From positions 1 to 59,605 of the forward strand of contig NZ_MUIN01000019.1 in NCBI RefSeq assembly GCF_002080045.1: a DNA stretch of 59,605 nucleotides, in the 5' to 3' direction. The notes beneath the pieces were generated by a model. The model did not search any database. It saw only the letters and a program-made list of their open reading frames with translations, and was not told where the DNA came from. Position 1 is the stretch's first letter. Each line of letters opens with the position of its first letter. The position numbers were made by a program, and so were the translations under genes. This document shows, piece after piece, positions 34,098 through 43,600 of this stretch. This DNA is from Pseudomonas sp. Bc-h. GTDB lineage: Bacteria > Pseudomonadota > Gammaproteobacteria > Pseudomonadales > Pseudomonadaceae.

Positions 34098-35669
34098 TTA
34101 CGCGCTTCTCCCCACGACTTCTGGCCGATCATTATTGTTATGTCCTTGGTTTTGGCTGAGCGCAGCGGCGAGCACCTGCTCCTGGGTCAGATCCTGATTG
34201 ACGAAGTCGCCGCGCAACTGACCTTCGCCGATCACCAGCACACGATCGGAAACGCCGAGCACTTCGGCCAGTTCCGACGAGACCATGATGATCGACACGC
34301 CATTTGCCGCCAGTGCGCCCATCAGCTTGTAGATCTCGTATTTGGCGCCGACATCCACGCCTCGTGTGGGCTCATCGAGGATCAGTACACGGGGTTGAGT
34401 CAGGAGCATTTTCGCCAGCACGGCTTTTTGCTGATTGCCCCCGGAAAGACTGGTGATCGGCAGAAACGGGCTTGCGGTCTTCAGGTGCATGCGCGCGATT
34501 TCCTTGTCGATGCTGCCCAGTTCCTTCTCGGCGTCGATGCGGGTCAGGTTCGAGAAACTGTCGAGCACCGCCAGGGTGATGTTCTGGCCGACACCAAGGT
34601 CGGGAATGATGCCTTGACGCTTGCGGTCTTCGGGGACCATGCACAGCCCGGCTCGAATGGATTTCAGCGGCGTGCGCGTATCGATCTGCTTGCCCTCCAG
34701 CCAGACTTCACCTTCGTAGCGACCGGGATAGGAACCGAACAGTGCCGAGACCAGCTCCGTGCGACCGGCGCCAACCAGCCCGGCAATGCCGAGAATCTCG
34801 CCGCGCTTGAGGGTGAAGGAAATATCGTCGACGCGTTTGCGTTTGGGGTTGTCGACATCGAAACAGGTGAAGCGCCGGGCCTCGAAGATCACCTCGCCGA
34901 CGTCGTGGGGCTCGGTGGGGTAGAGGTTGCTCATTTCGCGCCCGACCATCTGGGTGATGATCTTCGGGATGTCCATGTCGGCCATGGCCGTGGTCGCGAT
35001 GTGTTTGCCGTCGCGGATCACCGAAATGGTGTCGCAGACCGCCGCCACTTCATCCAGTTTGTGGGAGATGTAGACGCAGGCGACGCCCTTGGCCTTTAGG
35101 TCGCGGATGATGTCCAGCAGCACGTCGATTTCCGAGCGGGTCAATGCCGAGGAGGGCTCGTCGAGGATCAACAGTCGCGCCTGCTTGTTCAGGGCCTTGG
35201 CGATTTCCACCAGTTGCTGATAGCCGCCGCCGTACTGGGAAACAGGGAGCGAAACGTTCATGTCCGGCACTTTCAATTCGCGCATCAGCGCTTCGGCGCG
35301 ATGGATCATTGCCGGGTAATTCATGCGCCCGCCGGGCAGGGTCAGCTCGTGGCCCATGAAGATGTTTTCTGCCACCGACAGGTCGGGGACGAGGGTCAGT
35401 TCCTGATGGATGATGACGATCCCGGCGGCTTCGGTTTCGCTGATGGACTGCGCCTTGAGCGGCTGGCCGTCCCAGAGGATTTCGCCATCCCAAGTGCCGT
35501 ACGGATAGACCGCCGACAGCACTTTCATCAGGGTCGATTTGCCGGCCCCGTTCTCGCCGCACAGCCCGACGCATTCCCCGGGCCGGACCTTGATATCGAT
35601 GCCGTTCAGGGCTTTGACACCGCCAAAGGATTTGACGATGCCGTTCATTTGCAGCAGGTAATCAGACAT
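34098..35669 (-). CDS. xylG: Xylose ABC transporter ATPase XylG
   Basis: A 523-residue sugar-importer ATPase with two nucleotide-binding halves. The first has GENGAGKST and YQQLVEIAKAL; the second has LSGGNQQKAVLAKML and LILDEPTRGVDVGAKYEIY. The start at 35669 (MSDYLLQMNGIVKSFGG) was preferred over a GTG six codons upstream. It energises uptake through XylH, which starts at the next base. A REP doublet and about 230 bases separate it from xylF. Confidence 0.94.
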   Translation of the reverse strand: MSDYLLQMNGIVKSFGGVKALNGIDIKVRPGECVGLCGENGAGKSTLMKVLSAVYPYGTWDGEILWDGQPLKAQSISETEAAGIVIIHQELTLVPDLSVAENIFMGHELTLPGGRMNYPAMIHRAEALMRELKVPDMNVSLPVSQYGGGYQQLVEIAKALNKQARLLILDEPSSALTRSEIDVLLDIIRDLKAKGVACVYISHKLDEVAAVCDTISVIRDGKHIATTAMADMDIPKIITQMVGREMSNLYPTEPHDVGEVIFEARRFTCFDVDNPKRKRVDDISFTLKRGEILGIAGLVGAGRTELVSALFGSYPGRYEGEVWLEGKQIDTRTPLKSIRAGLCMVPEDRKRQGIIPDLGVGQNITLAVLDSFSNLTRIDAEKELGSIDKEIARMHLKTASPFLPITSLSGGNQQKAVLAKMLLTQPRVLILDEPTRGVDVGAKYEIYKLMGALAANGVSIIMVSSELAEVLGVSDRVLVIGEGQLRGDFVNQDLTQEQVLAAALSQNQGHNNNDRPEVVGRSA

Positions 35670-35759
35670 TTGCGAGTTACTCGACACAAGGATTCAAGAC
35701 CACTCCGCACGCACGGCAACCCTGGGTTGATCGCTGGCCTATTCAGACGGCGATCAACC

Positions 35760-35851
35760 TGTGGGAAAGAGCTTGCTCGCGAACCGGCCGGTACACCCAC
35801 CACCTCTTCAGCGGTTGAAGTACAGCATTCGCGAGCAAGCTCCCTCCCACA
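35760..35851. repeat. REP doublet (REPIN-like)
   Basis: TGTGGGAAAGAGCTTGCTCG and CGAGCAAGCTCCCTCCCACA face each other across about 45 bases. The same pair recurs at 40767-40855. It lies in the xylF-xylG gap and may stabilise the xylF message against 3' decay. Confidence 0.85.
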
Positions 35852-35896
35852 GGGCCGGGTTGGCCGCGCCACGGCGCGGTGTCAGGACGAAAGCCG

Positions 35897-36898
35897 TTAC
35901 TTTCCGGCGATCTGATCCTTGGTGTAGAACCCATCCTTTTCCAGCAGGTCGATGTTGTCTTTGGTCAGCGGGGTTGGGGTCAGGAGGATGGTGTCGACTT
36001 TCTTGGTGCCATTGTCGTACTGCGAGCTGAACGCCGGTTTCTCGTTACGTGCCAGTTGCACCGAGAGCTTGGCGGCTTCCGAGGCGATCAGTTTCAGCGG
36101 CTTGTAGACAGTCATGGTCTGCGTGCCGTCGATCACGCGCTTGACCGCCGCAAGGTCGGCGTCCTGCCCGGAGATCGGCACCTTGCCAGCCAGTTTCTGT
36201 GCGGCCAGGGCCTGAATAGCACCACCGGCGGTGGCGTCGTTGGAGGCAACGATGCCGTCGATCTTGTTGCTGTTCTTGGTCAGGGCGTTCTCGACGATGC
36301 TCAGCGCCTCGGTCGGGTTCCATTCCTTGACCCACTGCTGGCCGACAATCTTGATGTCGCCCTTGTCGATGGCCGGCTGTAGCACTTTCATCTGGCCTTC
36401 GCGCAGCACCTTGGCGTTGTTGTCGGTTGGCGCACCGCCCAGCAGGAAGTAATTGCCCTTGGGCTGCGCCTTCAATACGCCCGATGCCTGCATCTCGCCG
36501 ACCTTCTCGTTATCGAAGGAGATGTAGGCGTCGATGTCGGCGTTGAGGATCAACCGGTCATAGGAGACCACTTTGATCCCGGCCTTCTTGGCTTCGGCCA
36601 CGGCGTTGGTCAGCACGGTGGCGTTGAACGGCACGATGACGATCACGTCGACGCCACGGGAAATCAGGTTTTCGATCTGGGAAATCTGCTTCTGTTCGTT
36701 GGCATCCGCCGACTGGACGAAGACCTTGGCGTCCATTTTTTCGGCCGCAGCGACGAAGTAGTCGCGGTCGCGGGACCAGCGTTCCAGGCGCAGGTCATCG
36801 ATGGAGAAACCGATTTTAGGATGGGCCGAATCCGCCATGACAGGGAGGCTGAGGAGCGCCAGGGCACTGGCGAGCAAGGTGCGTTTCAGGTTTTTCAT
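35897..36898 (-). CDS. xylF: D-xylose periplasmic binding protein XylF
   Basis: A 333-residue periplasmic binding protein with signal peptide (LLASALALLSLPVMA, cut before DSAHPKIG). It has the sugar-binding protein fold motifs KIGFSIDDLRLERWSRDRDY, GVDVIVIVPFNATVLTNAVA, SYDRLI and IDGIVASNDATAGG. The start at 36898 has AAAAGGACG upstream. It captures xylose for the XylGH importer. It follows xylA by about 150 bases in the same direction. Confidence 0.96.
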   Translation of the reverse strand: MKNLKRTLLASALALLSLPVMADSAHPKIGFSIDDLRLERWSRDRDYFVAAAEKMDAKVFVQSADANEQKQISQIENLISRGVDVIVIVPFNATVLTNAVAEAKKAGIKVVSYDRLILNADIDAYISFDNEKVGEMQASGVLKAQPKGNYFLLGGAPTDNNAKVLREGQMKVLQPAIDKGDIKIVGQQWVKEWNPTEALSIVENALTKNSNKIDGIVASNDATAGGAIQALAAQKLAGKVPISGQDADLAAVKRVIDGTQTMTVYKPLKLIASEAAKLSVQLARNEKPAFSSQYDNGTKKVDTILLTPTPLTKDNIDLLEKDGFYTKDQIAGK

Positions 36899-37050
36899 TG
36901 TGGTGCGTCCTTTTATTTTTGTTTGGGGGCACTTCCTGAGCGTGTACGTGTTGCCGGTAGAACTGTAGTGAGTCGCCGGGCGCCGCGAGCAACGAATTGT
37001 CGCGAGAATGTAACCGCCATATTTCGCAGGATCGCGGCGCCGGTTTCGGG

Positions 37051-38367
37051 TCATCGATAGATGAATCTGTTCACCACGCCTTCGAGCATCTCCTGACGCC
37101 CGCTGACCGCCTGCGGGTTGAGTTCATGGTTCATCGCGTGCTGCGCCAGAGATTCCAGGGTGAAATCACCGGACAGCACGGAGCGTCCGAACGGCTTGTC
37201 CCACCCTGCGTAGCGTTGATCCTTGAACTGCTGAAGCTGGTCGTTTTCGATCATCGCTGCCGCACGTTCGAGGGCGAGCGCCAGGACATCCATGGCCGCG
37301 ACATGGCCGTAGAACAGGTCGATTTCATCGAGGCTTTGACGACGGACCTTGGAGTCGAAGTTGAAACCGCCGCTCTTGAAGCCGCCAGCCTTGAGAATTT
37401 CATAGGTGGCCAGGGTCATCTCTTCGACGCTGTTGGGAAACTGGTCGGTGTCCCAGCCGTTCTGCGGATCGCCACGGTTGGCGTCGATGCTGCCGAAGAT
37501 GCCGAGGGACGCCGCCGTGGCGATCTCGTGATGGAAACTGTGCCCGGCGAGGGTCGCGTGGTTGGCCTCGATATTGACCTTGATCTCCTTCTCCAGACCG
37601 AACTGGTGGAGGAAGCCGAACACCGTGGCGCTGTCGTAATCGTACTGGTGCTTGGTCGGCTCCTGAGGCTTGGGCTCGATCAGCAGATCGCCCGCGAATC
37701 CAATCCTGTGTTTGTGCTCGACGACCATGCGCATGAAGCGCCCGAGCTGTTCGCGCTCACGTTTGAGGTCGGTATTGAGCAGCGTCTCGTAACCTTCGCG
37801 ACCGCCCCACAGCACGTAGTTGGCGCCGTTCAAGCGTTTGGTGGCGTTCATGGCGCTGAACACCTGAGTCGCCGCATAGGCGAAGACTTCCGGGTCCGGG
37901 TTGCTCGCCGCGCCTGCGGCAAAGCGCGGATTGCTGAAACAGTTGGCGGTGCCCCAGAGCAACTGGATGCCGCTCTGTTCCTGATGGCGTTCGAGCTCAT
38001 CGACCATTTGCGCGAAGTTGTGGCTGTACTCTTTCAGGCTCGCCCCTTCAGGCGCCACGTCGGTGTCGTGAAAGCTGTAGTAGTCGATGCCCAGCTTGGA
38101 GAAGAACTCGAACGCGGCATCGGCTTTGAAGCGCGCCAGTTCCATGGCATCGCCCGGCTTGATCCACGGGCGCTTGAAGGTGCCGACGCCAAACATGTCG
38201 GCGCCCGGCCAGACGAACGTGTGCCAGTAACAGGCGGCCATGCGCAGGTGCTCGCGCATCGGCTTGCCGAGGATGATTTTGTTGGCGTCGTAATGGCGAA
38301 AGGCGAGGGGGGAATCGCTGTTCGGGCCCTCGTAGCGAATCCTGTCGATCTCGGGGAAGCAGGGCAT
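37051..38367 (-). CDS. xylA: Xylose isomerase
   Basis: A 438-residue metal-dependent enzyme that turns D-xylose to D-xylulose (EC 5.3.1.5). It shows the conserved FHDTDVAPEG (catalytic His), the metal site region KVNIEANHATLAGHSF and FDSKVRRQS-type loop; TFVWPGADMFG lies at the N-terminal side. Length is that of the class II (E. coli-type) enzyme. It is the first gene of the xyl operon, divergent from xylR. No xylulokinase gene (xylB) is in the window. Confidence 0.97.
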   Translation of the reverse strand: MPCFPEIDRIRYEGPNSDSPLAFRHYDANKIILGKPMREHLRMAACYWHTFVWPGADMFGVGTFKRPWIKPGDAMELARFKADAAFEFFSKLGIDYYSFHDTDVAPEGASLKEYSHNFAQMVDELERHQEQSGIQLLWGTANCFSNPRFAAGAASNPDPEVFAYAATQVFSAMNATKRLNGANYVLWGGREGYETLLNTDLKREREQLGRFMRMVVEHKHRIGFAGDLLIEPKPQEPTKHQYDYDSATVFGFLHQFGLEKEIKVNIEANHATLAGHSFHHEIATAASLGIFGSIDANRGDPQNGWDTDQFPNSVEEMTLATYEILKAGGFKSGGFNFDSKVRRQSLDEIDLFYGHVAAMDVLALALERAAAMIENDQLQQFKDQRYAGWDKPFGRSVLSGDFTLESLAQHAMNHELNPQAVSGRQEMLEGVVNRFIYR

Positions 38368-38443
38368 CGGTGTTTTCCTTGTTGTTCTGGGGGGAGCTGA
38401 ATCTGTTCCGATACTAGCAACGGCCCACCCCAAGAAAATTATG

Positions 38444-38470
38444 AAAATCACCAACTCGGTGTTCGATTTT
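38444..38470. promoter_or_regulatory. Candidate XylR operator in the xylA-xylR gap
   Basis: AAAATC and GATTTT are mirrored around CACC-AACTC-GGTG, giving a long imperfect palindrome midway between the divergent genes. XylR-type regulators bind such paired sites. Confidence 0.45.
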
Positions 38471-38538
38471 GAGTATTGAGATTCCTCTCGCGCAGGCCTA
38501 GTCTGTGCCGACCGGTTTCACCGGTTCGGGAGAAAACA

Positions 38539-39726
38539 ATGAAAACCGTCCCGCCCGTGCATCGAATTGCGCTGCTGTTCAATGGCGGCAAGATCTACGA
38601 TCGCGGCATCATCACTGGCATTGGCAATTACCTCAGTAGCACGCGCGCATCCTGGGATCTGTTCCTTGAGGAGGATTTTTTGTGCCGGCTCAAAGGTATC
38701 GAGCGCTGGCAGGGCGACGGCATCATTGCCGATTTCGACGACCCGCTGATTGGCGAAGCGCTGGCCGCAAGCAAGTTGCCGGTGGTGGCGGTGGGCGGCT
38801 CCTATGAGGATGAACGCGACTACCCGAAGAACATCCCCTATGTCGCAACCGACAACTTTGCCCTGATAAAGCTGGCCTACGAGCACCTGATCGAGGCCGG
38901 GCTCACGCGTTTTGCCTGCTTCAGTTTGCCGGAAGCGCAGAGCAATCGCTGGGCGCAGGAACGTGAAACGGCCTTTCGCCGTTTGTTGCAGCGCGACGGC
39001 CTGCAGGGTGAGATCTATCGCGGGCTGAGCACCAGCGCACCACTCTGGGACAGCGCCGTGGAGCAGCAGATCGCCTGGCTGCAAAGCCTGCCCAAACCCA
39101 TCGGCATCATTGCCGTCAGCGACGCGCGCGCCCGGCAGCTGTTGCAGGCCTGCCTCACGGCCGGGATCGCGGTGCCGGAGCAAGTGGCGCTGATCGGCAT
39201 CGACAACGACCCGCTGACCCGAACCCTGACCCGCGTGCCTTTGAGTTCGGTGATTCAGGGCACGCAAAGCATGGGGCGCACCGCCGCAGCCTTATTGCAT
39301 CAGATGCTGCACGGCATGCCCTCGACGACCCAGCAGATACTGGTGCCCCCCGAGGCGATCAACGTACAGGCCTCCAGTCTGCATCAGCCGCTGGGCAATC
39401 CTTACGTGATGCAGGCGCTGCACTTCATTCGTCAGTACGCGTGCCAGGGCATCAAGACTGCGCAAGTCGCGGGGTATGTCGGGGTTTCGCGCTCGTCTCT
39501 GGAGTCGCACTTCCGCAAGGAGCGCGGCTGCAGCGTGCATGACGAAATCCTGCGCTTCAAACTGGCGGCCGCAGCATCACGGCTGGAAAAGACTGATTCG
39601 GCCATCGCCGACATCGCACAGAATTGCGGCTTCAAATCCGCTCAATACCTGCACACCGTGTTTCGCCGAGAATTCGGCTGCACGCCCCGCGAGTACCAGC
39701 AGGAGGTCGCGGCGCCGCTTCATTGA
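38539..39726 (+). CDS. xylR: Xylose operon regulator XylR
   Basis: A 395-residue AraC-family activator with an N-terminal LacI/periplasmic-binding-like sugar domain (HRIALLFNGGKIYDRGIITG, GSYEDERDYPKNIPYVATDN, ALIGIDNDPLT) and two C-terminal helix-turn-helix motifs (VAGYVGVSRSSLESHFRKE; IAQNCGFKSAQYLHTVFRRE). The start at 38539 has GGGAGAAAACA upstream. It is divergent from xylAFGH and should activate it with xylose. Confidence 0.96.
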   Translation: MKTVPPVHRIALLFNGGKIYDRGIITGIGNYLSSTRASWDLFLEEDFLCRLKGIERWQGDGIIADFDDPLIGEALAASKLPVVAVGGSYEDERDYPKNIPYVATDNFALIKLAYEHLIEAGLTRFACFSLPEAQSNRWAQERETAFRRLLQRDGLQGEIYRGLSTSAPLWDSAVEQQIAWLQSLPKPIGIIAVSDARARQLLQACLTAGIAVPEQVALIGIDNDPLTRTLTRVPLSSVIQGTQSMGRTAAALLHQMLHGMPSTTQQILVPPEAINVQASSLHQPLGNPYVMQALHFIRQYACQGIKTAQVAGYVGVSRSSLESHFRKERGCSVHDEILRFKLAAAASRLEKTDSAIADIAQNCGFKSAQYLHTVFRREFGCTPREYQQEVAAPLH

Positions 39727-39796
39727 TTCGCCTTCAAGGCACCGCCCGTGACGGCCGTGCCTGTACATAACAACGACAACATCACAGGAGTCATCG

Positions 39797-40723
39797 ATGC
39801 ATCCGATTCGTTTAGGGCTGGTGGGTTACGGCAAGATCGCGCAGGACCAGCATGTGCCGGCGATCCGCGCCAACCCGCAGTTCGAGCTGGTGTCTGTCGC
39901 CACCCTTGGCCAGCCATGCCCCGGCGTCGACAACTTCAGCTCGCTGGCCGAGTTGCTCGCCCATGGCCCGCAGGTCGACGCGATTGCCTTCTGCACCCCG
40001 CCGCAAGGGCGTTTCGCCTTGGTTCAGCAGGCCCTGGAAGCTGGCAAGCACGTGCTGGTAGAGAAGCCACCGTGCTCGACCCTTGGCGAGGCAATGTCGC
40101 TGATCGATGAAGTGCAGAAGGCCGGGATCAGCGGGCTGTTCGCCTGGCATTCGCGTTTCGCACCCGGCGTGACCAATGCCAAAGCGTGGCTCCAAGGCAA
40201 GGCGCTGAAGCAGGTGCGTGTCGAGTGGAAAGAACAGGTGCGCAAATGGCACCCGGGGCAGGCGTGGATCTGGCAGGCGGGCGGGTTGGGCGTGTTCGAT
40301 CCGGGGATCAATGCGTTGTCCATTGTCACCGATCTGCTGCCAGGCAAGTTGTTCGTTCAGTCTGCCGAATTGAGCGTGCCGAGCAACTGTCAGTCGCCGA
40401 TTGCCGCATCCATGCAAATGCGTTCGGGTGAACAGGTGCAGGTCGTTGCCGAGCTGGATTTCGACCACAGCGACAACGAGCTCTGGCGCATCGAATTGCA
40501 CACCGACGAAGGCATGATGCGGCTGGATTCGGGCGGCGCCCAGGTCAGTATCGATGGGGTGACGCAAGGGGTGTCAGAAGAGGGCGAATACCCGGCGATG
40601 TACAAACATTTCGCGCAGTTGATCGCTGACAAACAGAGCGATCTCGATCTGCAGCCGCTGCGCATTGTGGCTGACAGTTTCTTTGTGGGGAGCAAAGAGA
40701 CCGTGGCTGAGTTTCACGAGTGA
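39797..40723 (+). CDS. gal: D-galactose 1-dehydrogenase
   Basis: A 308-residue NAD(P)-dependent oxidoreductase of the Gfo/Idh/MocA family that oxidises D-galactose to its lactone (EC 1.1.1.48); relatives also take L-arabinose. It starts with the nucleotide fold LGLVGYGKIAQDQHVPAI and closely resembles the P. fluorescens enzyme as I remember it (DAIAFCTPPQGRFALVQQAL and HVLVEKPPC). It lies 70 bases after xylR on the same strand, so it could be co-transcribed with it. Acid rather than galactose could also be its physiological substrate class; other aldoses are possible. Confidence 0.9.
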   Translation: MHPIRLGLVGYGKIAQDQHVPAIRANPQFELVSVATLGQPCPGVDNFSSLAELLAHGPQVDAIAFCTPPQGRFALVQQALEAGKHVLVEKPPCSTLGEAMSLIDEVQKAGISGLFAWHSRFAPGVTNAKAWLQGKALKQVRVEWKEQVRKWHPGQAWIWQAGGLGVFDPGINALSIVTDLLPGKLFVQSAELSVPSNCQSPIAASMQMRSGEQVQVVAELDFDHSDNELWRIELHTDEGMMRLDSGGAQVSIDGVTQGVSEEGEYPAMYKHFAQLIADKQSDLDLQPLRIVADSFFVGSKETVAEFHE

Positions 40724-40766
40724 TTGTGTCGCAGCGGGTGCCGATCTGATGGCCGCTGAATGACTT

Positions 40767-40855
40767 TGTGGGAGGGAGTTTGCTCGCCAAAGCCGGGTGT
40801 CAGATGCCTCTTCGTCACCTGACCAACCGCCTTCGCGAGCAAGCTCCCTCCCACA
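40767..40855. repeat. REP doublet (REPIN-like)
   Basis: TGTGGGAGGGAGTTTGCTCG and CGAGCAAGCTCCCTCCCACA face each other across about 50 bases, as at 35760-35851. Confidence 0.85.
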
Positions 40856-40877
40856 GGAAATCATGTCTGACGCGGGC

Positions 40878-40955
40878 CTAGAACTGCCCGACACCCGCCA
40901 GCGCAATGGAAAACGAGACGATCAGCATCAGCAGAATGGACATGTTGATGGACAT
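40878..40955 (-). CDS. 25-residue single-span membrane peptide
   Basis: A 25-codon frame reading MSINMSILLMLIVSFSIALA then GVGQF. It is almost entirely one hydrophobic segment, and AAGGA stands 6 bases before the ATG. Small hydrophobic proteins of this sort often stabilise larger membrane complexes or sensors, but I recognise no named family. It lies alone between the REP doublet and a region of about 155 bases before the OPT gene. Evidence is limited to hydrophobicity and the ribosome binding site. Confidence 0.45.
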   Translation of the reverse strand: MSINMSILLMLIVSFSIALAGVGQF

Positions 40956-41113
40956 TGGAAATCCTTGTTCGGGTAGTCAATGTCGCCATGATCGCGGTCT
41001 GCACGGTCAAAATGAACGGCGTTGTTGAGTATGTTGGCTATCGACACAATCGATAGTCCAAGCCTTTGATATGCCTGCGATGTTTGTGTTAGGGGCGATA
41101 CATGGGCTCGAAT

Positions 41114-42859
41114 CTAGAAATTCTTCAACATCTCCCAGAACGACGCACCCACGCCGGTGATGCTCTCACCGGCAATCAATCCGGCCGCTGCGGTGATCGC
41201 GAACCGTTCGGTAACGCTGGGCCAGCGGCGGCTGACGATCCAGGTCAGTACCGCGCCCAGTCCCATCATCATCGAGGTCGAAGCGGGGAGCACGAATGCC
41301 AGGCCAAGGGCTGCGGTGCTCGGCAGCCAGCGCGCCATCCGCTGCGGCAGCAGGCTGTCCAGCGCTCCCAGCACCAACCCGACGAAACCTCCAATGAAAA
41401 TTGCCCAGCGAATCTGCGGTGACAGCGACTCCAGGCCGTGGGTCAGCGTCTGGGCGACGGCCTTCCAGGTAGCGACGGCGGGGGCCGGCCATTGTTCGGT
41501 GAGCAGCATGTGCTGCGGGTCTGGGATCAGCGCCAGATAAACCAGCACACCAACTACGCTACCGATGGAAATCCCGATGCATTGAGCGATGACTTGTTTT
41601 TTCGGGGTCGCGCCAATTGCCAGGCCGACCTTGAAGTCATTCATTAGGTCGGTGGATTGCCCGGCGGCTCCACCTGCGGTATTGGCGCTCATCAGATTGA
41701 TTGGCACCTGGCCCGGCGCGATAAGGCCGAAAGTCAGTTGCGACAGCTTGCCGATGGCGCCAATCGGCGCGATGCCGGTCGCACCGACCACCCGCGCGGC
41801 CACCACTGCCAGGCAGATCGCTAACGGAATGCTCAATAACGCCATCCATACGTCGATGCCGAACAATGCGGCTTGCAGGCCGACCACCAGTGCGATGGAC
41901 AGCAGAAGCCCCAGTGCGGGCCCGAGGGAGAACGGCGCACGGGCGCGGGGCGTCTTCGGTTTCGATGCGTGCTTGGGGGATTTGAAGAGGCGGATGCCTA
42001 GCGCGCTCAGGGTGGAGCACACCATCAGGCTCACCCCCGGCCATAGCAGCCATTCCACCAGCTTGGCGAATTGCGGGCCGTTGGCGTCTGGCGCCAGCAC
42101 CACCCAGCCTTCGCTGATCAGCCACGGCGCCAGAGCGCCCCAGGCCAGTAGCGCACCGAGGATCAGCGTCAGCCCGACCCGGATGCCGATGATGCCGCCA
42201 AAGCCGATCAGCAACAGTGACGGGTCCAGGGTGAAGGTCAGGCGTTCCAGCGTGGCCGTCGGCGCCCAGCGCGCAATCGCCCAGACGAAACCGTCGACCC
42301 ATTTCACCAACCCTGAAAGCAGCGCGGCACTGAACAAGACTTTGATTCTGACCACTGCCTCTTGGCCGTGATGGTAAATGTGTTGCAGGGTTTCCAGTGT
42401 CGCCATGCCTTCGGGAAATTTCAGGCCATGATCGTTGAGCAATGTAGGTCGCAGATACCAGGCGATCCAGATGCCCAGAAAACTCACGGAAAAAACCCAG
42501 GCCATCATCGGTATGGGGTCCAGCTGTTGGCCGGTCAGCAAGGTGTAGGCGGGGATCGGCGCGACCAGCCCTCCCGAAATGATCGACGCGGCCGCCGATG
42601 CCACCGTCTGGTTGATGTTGCTTTCGTGCAGGGTCCACGCCGGCTGACGGCTGTTGCGTCGTGCCAGGCTCTGCCAAATGCCGAAACCCACCAGCAGCGC
42701 GATGATCGACATGTTGAACGACCAGCCGATCTTGAGGCCCGCGTAGACATTGGATGGGGTCAGCAGGATGCCCAGCACGGCGCCGGTCAGCACTGCACGC
42801 AGGCTCAATTCGCGCTCGATGCGGATGGCGGATGTGGTCGTGGCTGCGTAGCCGCCCAT
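41114..42859 (-). CDS. OPT-family oligopeptide/metal-chelate transporter
   Basis: A 581-residue inner-membrane protein of the OPT superfamily, with about 14-16 hydrophobic segments. It shows family traits such as LTPSNVYAGLKIGWSFNMSI near residue 40, SIISGGLVAPIPAY and GLKFPEGMATLET; GGAAGQSTDLMNDFKVGLA is near residue 400, as in bacterial members. Members import small peptides by proton symport, or, in the YSL branch, metal chelates. The substrate cannot be read. It diverges from nudK. Confidence 0.88.
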   Translation of the reverse strand: MGGYAATTTSAIRIERELSLRAVLTGAVLGILLTPSNVYAGLKIGWSFNMSIIALLVGFGIWQSLARRNSRQPAWTLHESNINQTVASAAASIISGGLVAPIPAYTLLTGQQLDPIPMMAWVFSVSFLGIWIAWYLRPTLLNDHGLKFPEGMATLETLQHIYHHGQEAVVRIKVLFSAALLSGLVKWVDGFVWAIARWAPTATLERLTFTLDPSLLLIGFGGIIGIRVGLTLILGALLAWGALAPWLISEGWVVLAPDANGPQFAKLVEWLLWPGVSLMVCSTLSALGIRLFKSPKHASKPKTPRARAPFSLGPALGLLLSIALVVGLQAALFGIDVWMALLSIPLAICLAVVAARVVGATGIAPIGAIGKLSQLTFGLIAPGQVPINLMSANTAGGAAGQSTDLMNDFKVGLAIGATPKKQVIAQCIGISIGSVVGVLVYLALIPDPQHMLLTEQWPAPAVATWKAVAQTLTHGLESLSPQIRWAIFIGGFVGLVLGALDSLLPQRMARWLPSTAALGLAFVLPASTSMMMGLGAVLTWIVSRRWPSVTERFAITAAAGLIAGESITGVGASFWEMLKNF

Positions 42860-43021
42860 TGGCAGATCCTGTTCAAGACGTCGGAAAGGGGCCTGAACAA
42901 CTGAGCCTTGAGCGCCCGGAAGGTTCAGATCGAGGGTTCGATTCAGGCTCGCCGTGCTTGTACTGTCCTGCTAGGGTATTGGCGTTTCTGCCAACCGATG
43001 ACCCTGCGCTCAGGACCCTTC

Positions 43022-43600
43022 ATGCCCCCGACACCGATCCGCATCACCGCCGAACAGACCCTCTCCGATAACTGGTACGTGCTGAAGAAATACAGCTTCG
43101 AGCTGCAGCGTCGCGATGGCAGCTGGCAGTCGCAAGACCGCGAGGTATATGACCGGGGCAACGGCGCAACCATCCTGCTATACAACCTTGAACGGCGCAC
43201 CGTGGTGCTGACCCGCCAGTTCCGCATGCCGGCATTCGTCAACGGCCATAGCGGCTACCTGATCGAGGCCGCCGCAGGTCTGCTCGACAATGCCAGCCCT
43301 GAAGAACGCATTCGCCTGGAGGCCGAGGAAGAGACCGGTTATGTGGTGCGCTCGGTGAAGAAAATTTTCGATGCATTCATGAGCCCCGGCTCGGTGACCG
43401 AGCGCATTCACTTCTTCATCGGGGAATATCAGTCCCACGACCGTGTTAGTGGCGGCGGTGGTCTGGAAGAGGAGGGCGAGGACATCGAGGTCCTGGAATT
43501 GAGTTTCGAAACAGCCATTGCGATGGTCGAAAACGGCGAGATTGCCGATGGTAAAACCATCATGTTGCTGCAGTATCTGGAGCTGAGATTGATGAGGTAG
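43022..43600 (+). CDS. nudK: GDP-mannose pyrophosphatase NudK
   Basis: A 192-residue Nudix hydrolase that splits GDP-mannose and related nucleotide sugars. It matches E. coli NudK in outline (REVYDRGNGATILLYNLERR, VVLTRQFRMPAFVNGH) and length. The Nudix box lies at about residues 86-107 (GLLDNASPEE, LEAEEETGY), followed by MSPGSVTERIHFF and EEGEDIEVLEL. The start at 43022 has AGGA upstream. In-frame codons before it do not look coding. Confidence 0.92.
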   Translation: MPPTPIRITAEQTLSDNWYVLKKYSFELQRRDGSWQSQDREVYDRGNGATILLYNLERRTVVLTRQFRMPAFVNGHSGYLIEAAAGLLDNASPEERIRLEAEEETGYVVRSVKKIFDAFMSPGSVTERIHFFIGEYQSHDRVSGGGGLEEEGEDIEVLELSFETAIAMVENGEIADGKTIMLLQYLELRLMR

